From Prorocentrum cordatum (lineage: Eukaryota; Sar; Dinophyceae; Prorocentrales; Prorocentraceae), in contig CAUYUJ010017918.1 of NCBI GenBank assembly GCA_963575745.1, positions 110,001 through 143,500 on the forward strand: a DNA stretch of 33,500 nt, given 5' to 3'. Below, piece after piece: positions 30,593 to 33,500 of the stretch. A program made the translations under genes and the position numbers. The stretch's first letter is position 1, and each line of letters starts with the position of its first letter. The notes below the pieces were generated by a model. That model had not been told where the DNA came from. It saw only the letters and a program-made list of their open reading frames with translations, and did not search any database.

Positions 30593-30704
30593 GAACAGCA
30601 GCCGTCCTCCCCTCCCTCACCGAGTCCGTCGACTGGTACACCGCGGAGGTCGAGGACGGCGAGTAGAGGCAGCTATGGGGTTGCCAGTGATGCAGACAAT
30701 TCAG

Positions 30705-31514
30705 TTAGTACCTTCTTTTTCGCCAGCATCACGCGCATGGGCAAGCAGGCCTGGGATTTCGTGGTGGAGCAACCGTGCCACTACATGGGCCTGGTCGAGA
30801 CATACATGGACGCTTCGGGCTTCGCCGAATGGGACGGCAAGGCCAGGGAGGCAAAGTTGCGCTTGCTGGCCAACCCCGCCAGGCCCTCAGGGCGAGGCGG
30901 CATCTCCTCGAGCCAGGCCCACAGGGCCAACGAGGGGGGCGAGTGGCTGCTGGCGCAAGGGCATCGTAGTTTGAGGAGCCTTGCAGAGTCGTGGCGCGCG
31001 CTGAGAGCTGACGGCCACAACGCCCTTGACGGGCTTCAAGCCTCCGTGATAGACATGAGAGGCTTCTCTTTCGTTGCAGTATGTTTTTATGGTTTCGCGA
31101 GTGAAGAGCGGTCTGGGGGGAACCTACAGAGGTTTAGTAGGCTCGGGGCCCTCCTGGCCAGCCTCCTGTTGCCCTGGGCTGTTTTTGCTGATTGGAATAT
31201 GCCTGCACCCAGTCTAGAGACGCGCGGTTTTCTTGCTTAAGGTCCAGGGGCATGTCTTGAGGGCTTCGAACGTTGCGGTGACGTGCGCGGCAGGTGCCAA
31301 AGGTTCGGGGATAGATTATGCAGTGGCCAGCTCGAGTTTTGTACCGTATGTCTTGTCCGTCGTGGCTCGTGTAGATGAACCGTGGAAAACGCATTGCGGT
31401 CTGCTAATGCGTTTCAGGGGTGCAGCCACACAGCTCCTCACACGGTCTTTGGATTTGCCAGCCAAGCTTCAACAGTCTCATCGCCCTTCCCCCCTCCCCA
31501 TCGTCTGGTCCTAA
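30705..31514 (+). pseudogene. EEP (endonuclease/exonuclease/phosphatase) domain of the LINE
   Basis: This domain nicks the target DNA. MGKQAWDFVVEQPCHYMGLVETYMD (from 30737; the V-E-T follows the usual L-x-E-T-H pattern with Tyr for His), GFSFVAVCFYGFASE, AVFADWNMP (the G-D-F-N equivalent, D-W-N) and, after a frameshift near 31238, IDYAVASSSFVP and HCGLLMRFRG (the final D-Y-x-x-x-S and H-x-G-L motifs). The catalytic Asp, Asn and His are thus kept but spread over two frames. The start is unclear; the same frame is open upstream with VSTFFFASITR. Confidence 0.75.
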
Positions 31515-32690
31515 GTCCTCCAGGGCCAAAGCTCAGCGTCTTGAGGCCCAGGAGACCGCTCGGGCTCGTTGCATAGAGGAGGCCATTATATTGTTTGGGG
31601 ATGTCTTGGGCGAGCCTGAGGAGGACCCCCAGAGTCCCGACCCCCAAGGCAAGACCATGTTTCACGCGATGTAAACCAGCCTTTAAATCAAGATGCCGAG
31701 TTAGATGTTTCGTTTGGGGCCTGGGGCGACGAAGGGGAGGACCCGTGGGCTCATGGGGGAAACATTTAGCGCCTGTGACGGGACTTCTGTCTCTGGCGGC
31801 GTGGGCTCTGGAGCCAGCGGTGTCGGAGGCACTTCTGGAGCCCCCCCTTCTGAGCTCTGAGGCCACCCCGAGTCCCGAGCAGGCCGCAGCAGGTCCCACC
31901 GCGTCTGCGCCAGGGATCCAGGATTCTGTGGTGCAGCCTGGAGCTCCTAGCAACGATCTCACTGGCGTCGGTGGCGCCGTCACGGATGGCCCCCCAGAGG
32001 TCTACCAAGTACAGTCTCACGACCCTTCGGCGATTCCCCCGTGCACGGCTGCTAGTGCTGCTGCCTCTATCCCCCCTTTGCTCTTCCGCCACCGCTGTGG
32101 CTCAAGCATAGGGCTCACGTTGGTTTTCTCCACGCCCCTTGCGCCTGGGCCATGGTCCACGGCTCTCTGGCTTACGAAGCAGGAGCCGCTCACATCGATC
32201 ATGTCAGCGGCCTCTACGGGGCATGGGCGCTAGCTCTGGAAGGCGCTGTCCACGAACACCATCAGATGGTTCGCTCAGCCAGGCTCCCGCGCAGGGCTGG
32301 AGGACCACGTTTTCGATTTCACGAGGTGCGCATGTCGGAGCGCAGCCGTGCCCTCCCGCTGCTGGACCGCTGCAGCACGTGATGGTCACGATGCCACACA
32401 CCACTGGGGCGCCCCGCTCATCACCGACGGAGGGGCAACGGCTCACGACAGTGCATCACCCTCCCCCAGGCACGCCAGAAGCTGGTAACGGACTACCCTG
32501 AGAAGGCGCGCCTCGCCTTGCACAGGGCATGGACGTGGAGCAGCTGGCTGGAACACGCGAAGTCCCCCGACGGCCACTCGCTCGAGACCCTGTCCGACAT
32601 GGTGGCGGTGGCCGAAAAGGGGGCCAGCAGAGCCCGCGGCAGAGCTCTGCGCGCTTCCTCGGATGACTTCAGAGTCTGGATTTTAGAAGA
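31515..32690 (+). pseudogene. Endonuclease to reverse transcriptase linker of the LINE
   Basis: Pieces of sense appear in different frames: SSRAKAQRLEAQETARARC and FGDVLGEPEEDPQSP (to 31674), DAELDVSFGAWGDEGEDPW (31690-31750), LAYEAGAAHIDHVSGLYGAW with RLPRRAGGPRFRF (32165-32330), and EKARLALHRAWTWSSWLEHA (32500-32570). I recall similar segments between the endonuclease and reverse transcriptase of dinoflagellate LINEs. There is no catalytic motif. At least four frame changes. Confidence 0.5.
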
Positions 32691-32696
32691 TAATCG

Positions 32697-33500
32697 GTGA
32701 ACATCTTGCATAAGAGCATCAAGAAGGTCCCAGCGGCGCCTCAGGAGATCGCCACTCCCACAGGCGCCCTTCACCACCCCGAGGATATCATCGACTTCAA
32801 GGTTCAGAAGTGGCGCGACCTTTGGGGCAGCACCCCGTTGGATCGGGCGGAGCTGCTTAGGACCATGGGCCCGATCAAGGCCGAAGCGGAGTTTCAGGAG
32901 CTGCCTCCACTCACGGGGAAGATGCTGAGGGCCGCGGTGCACCAGATGCGCCCGCGCGCGGGGAAGGGAGTCGACCGACTCTCGCCGCTCGACGTGGAGC
33001 GGCTCCCGCCCGAGGGCCTCGACAATTTGGCGCAGGTGCTCACGGCCGTGGAGGAGTGCTTCGGCTGGCCCTGGTAGCTCCCCCTTCATCCCCGGGCGTC
33101 TCTTGCCGAAGAAGGCTGGAGGCGACGGGGTCATCGGACTTGTAGGGGTGGTGCCTGCATTTGGTCTTTGTCGCGCGAGCCGCTCATCAAGGAGTGGACG
33201 CATGAGTCCCAGCCTCACTGGGGCGCTGCGGTAGAGGGCAACTCGGCGCTTCGAGAAGCCTTTCTCCGCATCTTGGGCGAACAAGTGCACTCTCGCCGAG
33301 ACGTCATGTGTGGGCGCGGGCTCCTCGACAGTCGATCTTTTAACGACAGGATTCGTTGGCTCCGTCTGGCCAAGACGGCGCTAGCGCTGGGTTTCCCACC
33401 CGCGATCCTCTTCCTGGAGCTGCGACTCTGCGCGGCGCCGCGGACGCTGGCGCAGGGCGAGTGCTTCTCGGAGGCTTTTCAGCCGAGCCGCAGCGGATCC
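32697..33500 (+). pseudogene. Reverse transcriptase N-terminal half of the LINE (runs off window)
   Basis: VQKWRDLWGSTPLDRAELL, LTGKMLRAAVHQMRPRAGKG and VDRLSPLDVERLPPEGLDNL are the lead-in seen in dinoflagellate LINE reverse transcriptases (K-G-x-D-x-x-x-P). A TAG at 33075 and two shifts around 33085 and 33160 surround LLPKKAGGDGVIGLVG, the finger motif P-K-x-G-G-x-R-P-I. The frame then continues with EPLIKEWTHESQPHWGAAVEG and LLDSRSFNDRI, where the Asp at 33327-33329 fits motif A, followed by LALGFPPAILFLELRLCAAP. Motif C would lie beyond 33500. Confidence 0.75.

Larger units (their letters stand above)
29596..33500 (+). mobile_element. Decayed LINE-like retrotransposon, plus strand, truncated by window end
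   Basis: In order: coiled-coil ORF (29596-30592), apurinic-type endonuclease of the EEP family (30705-31520), linker (31520-32690), reverse transcriptase N-terminal half (32697-33500). This is the order of non-LTR retrotransposons with an endonuclease 5' of reverse transcriptase. Several frameshifts and stops break it. The 5' boundary is where duplicated satellite-flank sequence (GAAGTCCCAAGAATGG) stops matching, near 29595. Confidence 0.8.

Noticed and set aside
32493-33290. 265-codon minus-strand frame
   Set aside because: It is antisense to the plus-strand reverse transcriptase, whose family motifs are clear on the other strand.

Overview
The window looks like nuclear DNA of a dinoflagellate. 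Three lines of evidence support this. There are relics of the dinoflagellate spliced leader (DinoSL) at 10128-10166 (+) and 13838-13858 (-). There are remains of Ty1/copia-type and non-LTR (LINE) retrotransposons whose protein motifs match families I recall from dinoflagellates. There is also a very heavy load of trinucleotide microsatellites, satellites and foldback elements. I cannot fix the genus. I see no intact host gene, no rRNA or tRNA gene, and nothing prokaryotic.

Layout. 1 to about 8310 is a decayed Ty1/copia-like element on the + strand. In order it holds a gag-like part with a zinc knuckle, an aspartic protease site, a cytosine-methyltransferase-like domain, integrase, a linker, reverse transcriptase, RNase H and an extra tail, followed by short tandem repeats that may be LTR or 3' UTR. 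8806-8963 is a small terminal-inverted-repeat element; two relatives lie at 22312-22443 and 26349-26510, the last with an 8-bp target duplication. 9131-10127 is a TCC/ATC microsatellite ending in spliced-leader relics. 10745-13858 (- strand) is a decayed LINE-like copy: spliced leader, ORF1-like protein, a reverse-transcriptase palm whose catalytic positions look substituted, a Cys/His-rich end and a (CT)n tail.

14168-15012 is a second long TCC/ATC array. 15-20 kb is mostly non-coding dispersed repeats. 20501-21660 is a three-copy higher-order satellite with a period near 382 bp. 21937-22505 and 24475-24717 hold foldback elements. 27.1-29.6 kb is a duplicated block of TCC microsatellite plus an 82-bp satellite (12 units). 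29596 to the window end is a second decayed LINE on the + strand: coiled-coil ORF, endonuclease (EEP) domain, linker, and the N-terminal part of a reverse transcriptase that runs off the edge.

None of the coding regions is intact. Each is split by frameshifts or stops, so the copies are probably dead genomic fossils, although introns, RNA editing or assembly indels cannot be excluded from sequence alone. All family assignments come from motif recognition by eye; no search was run.
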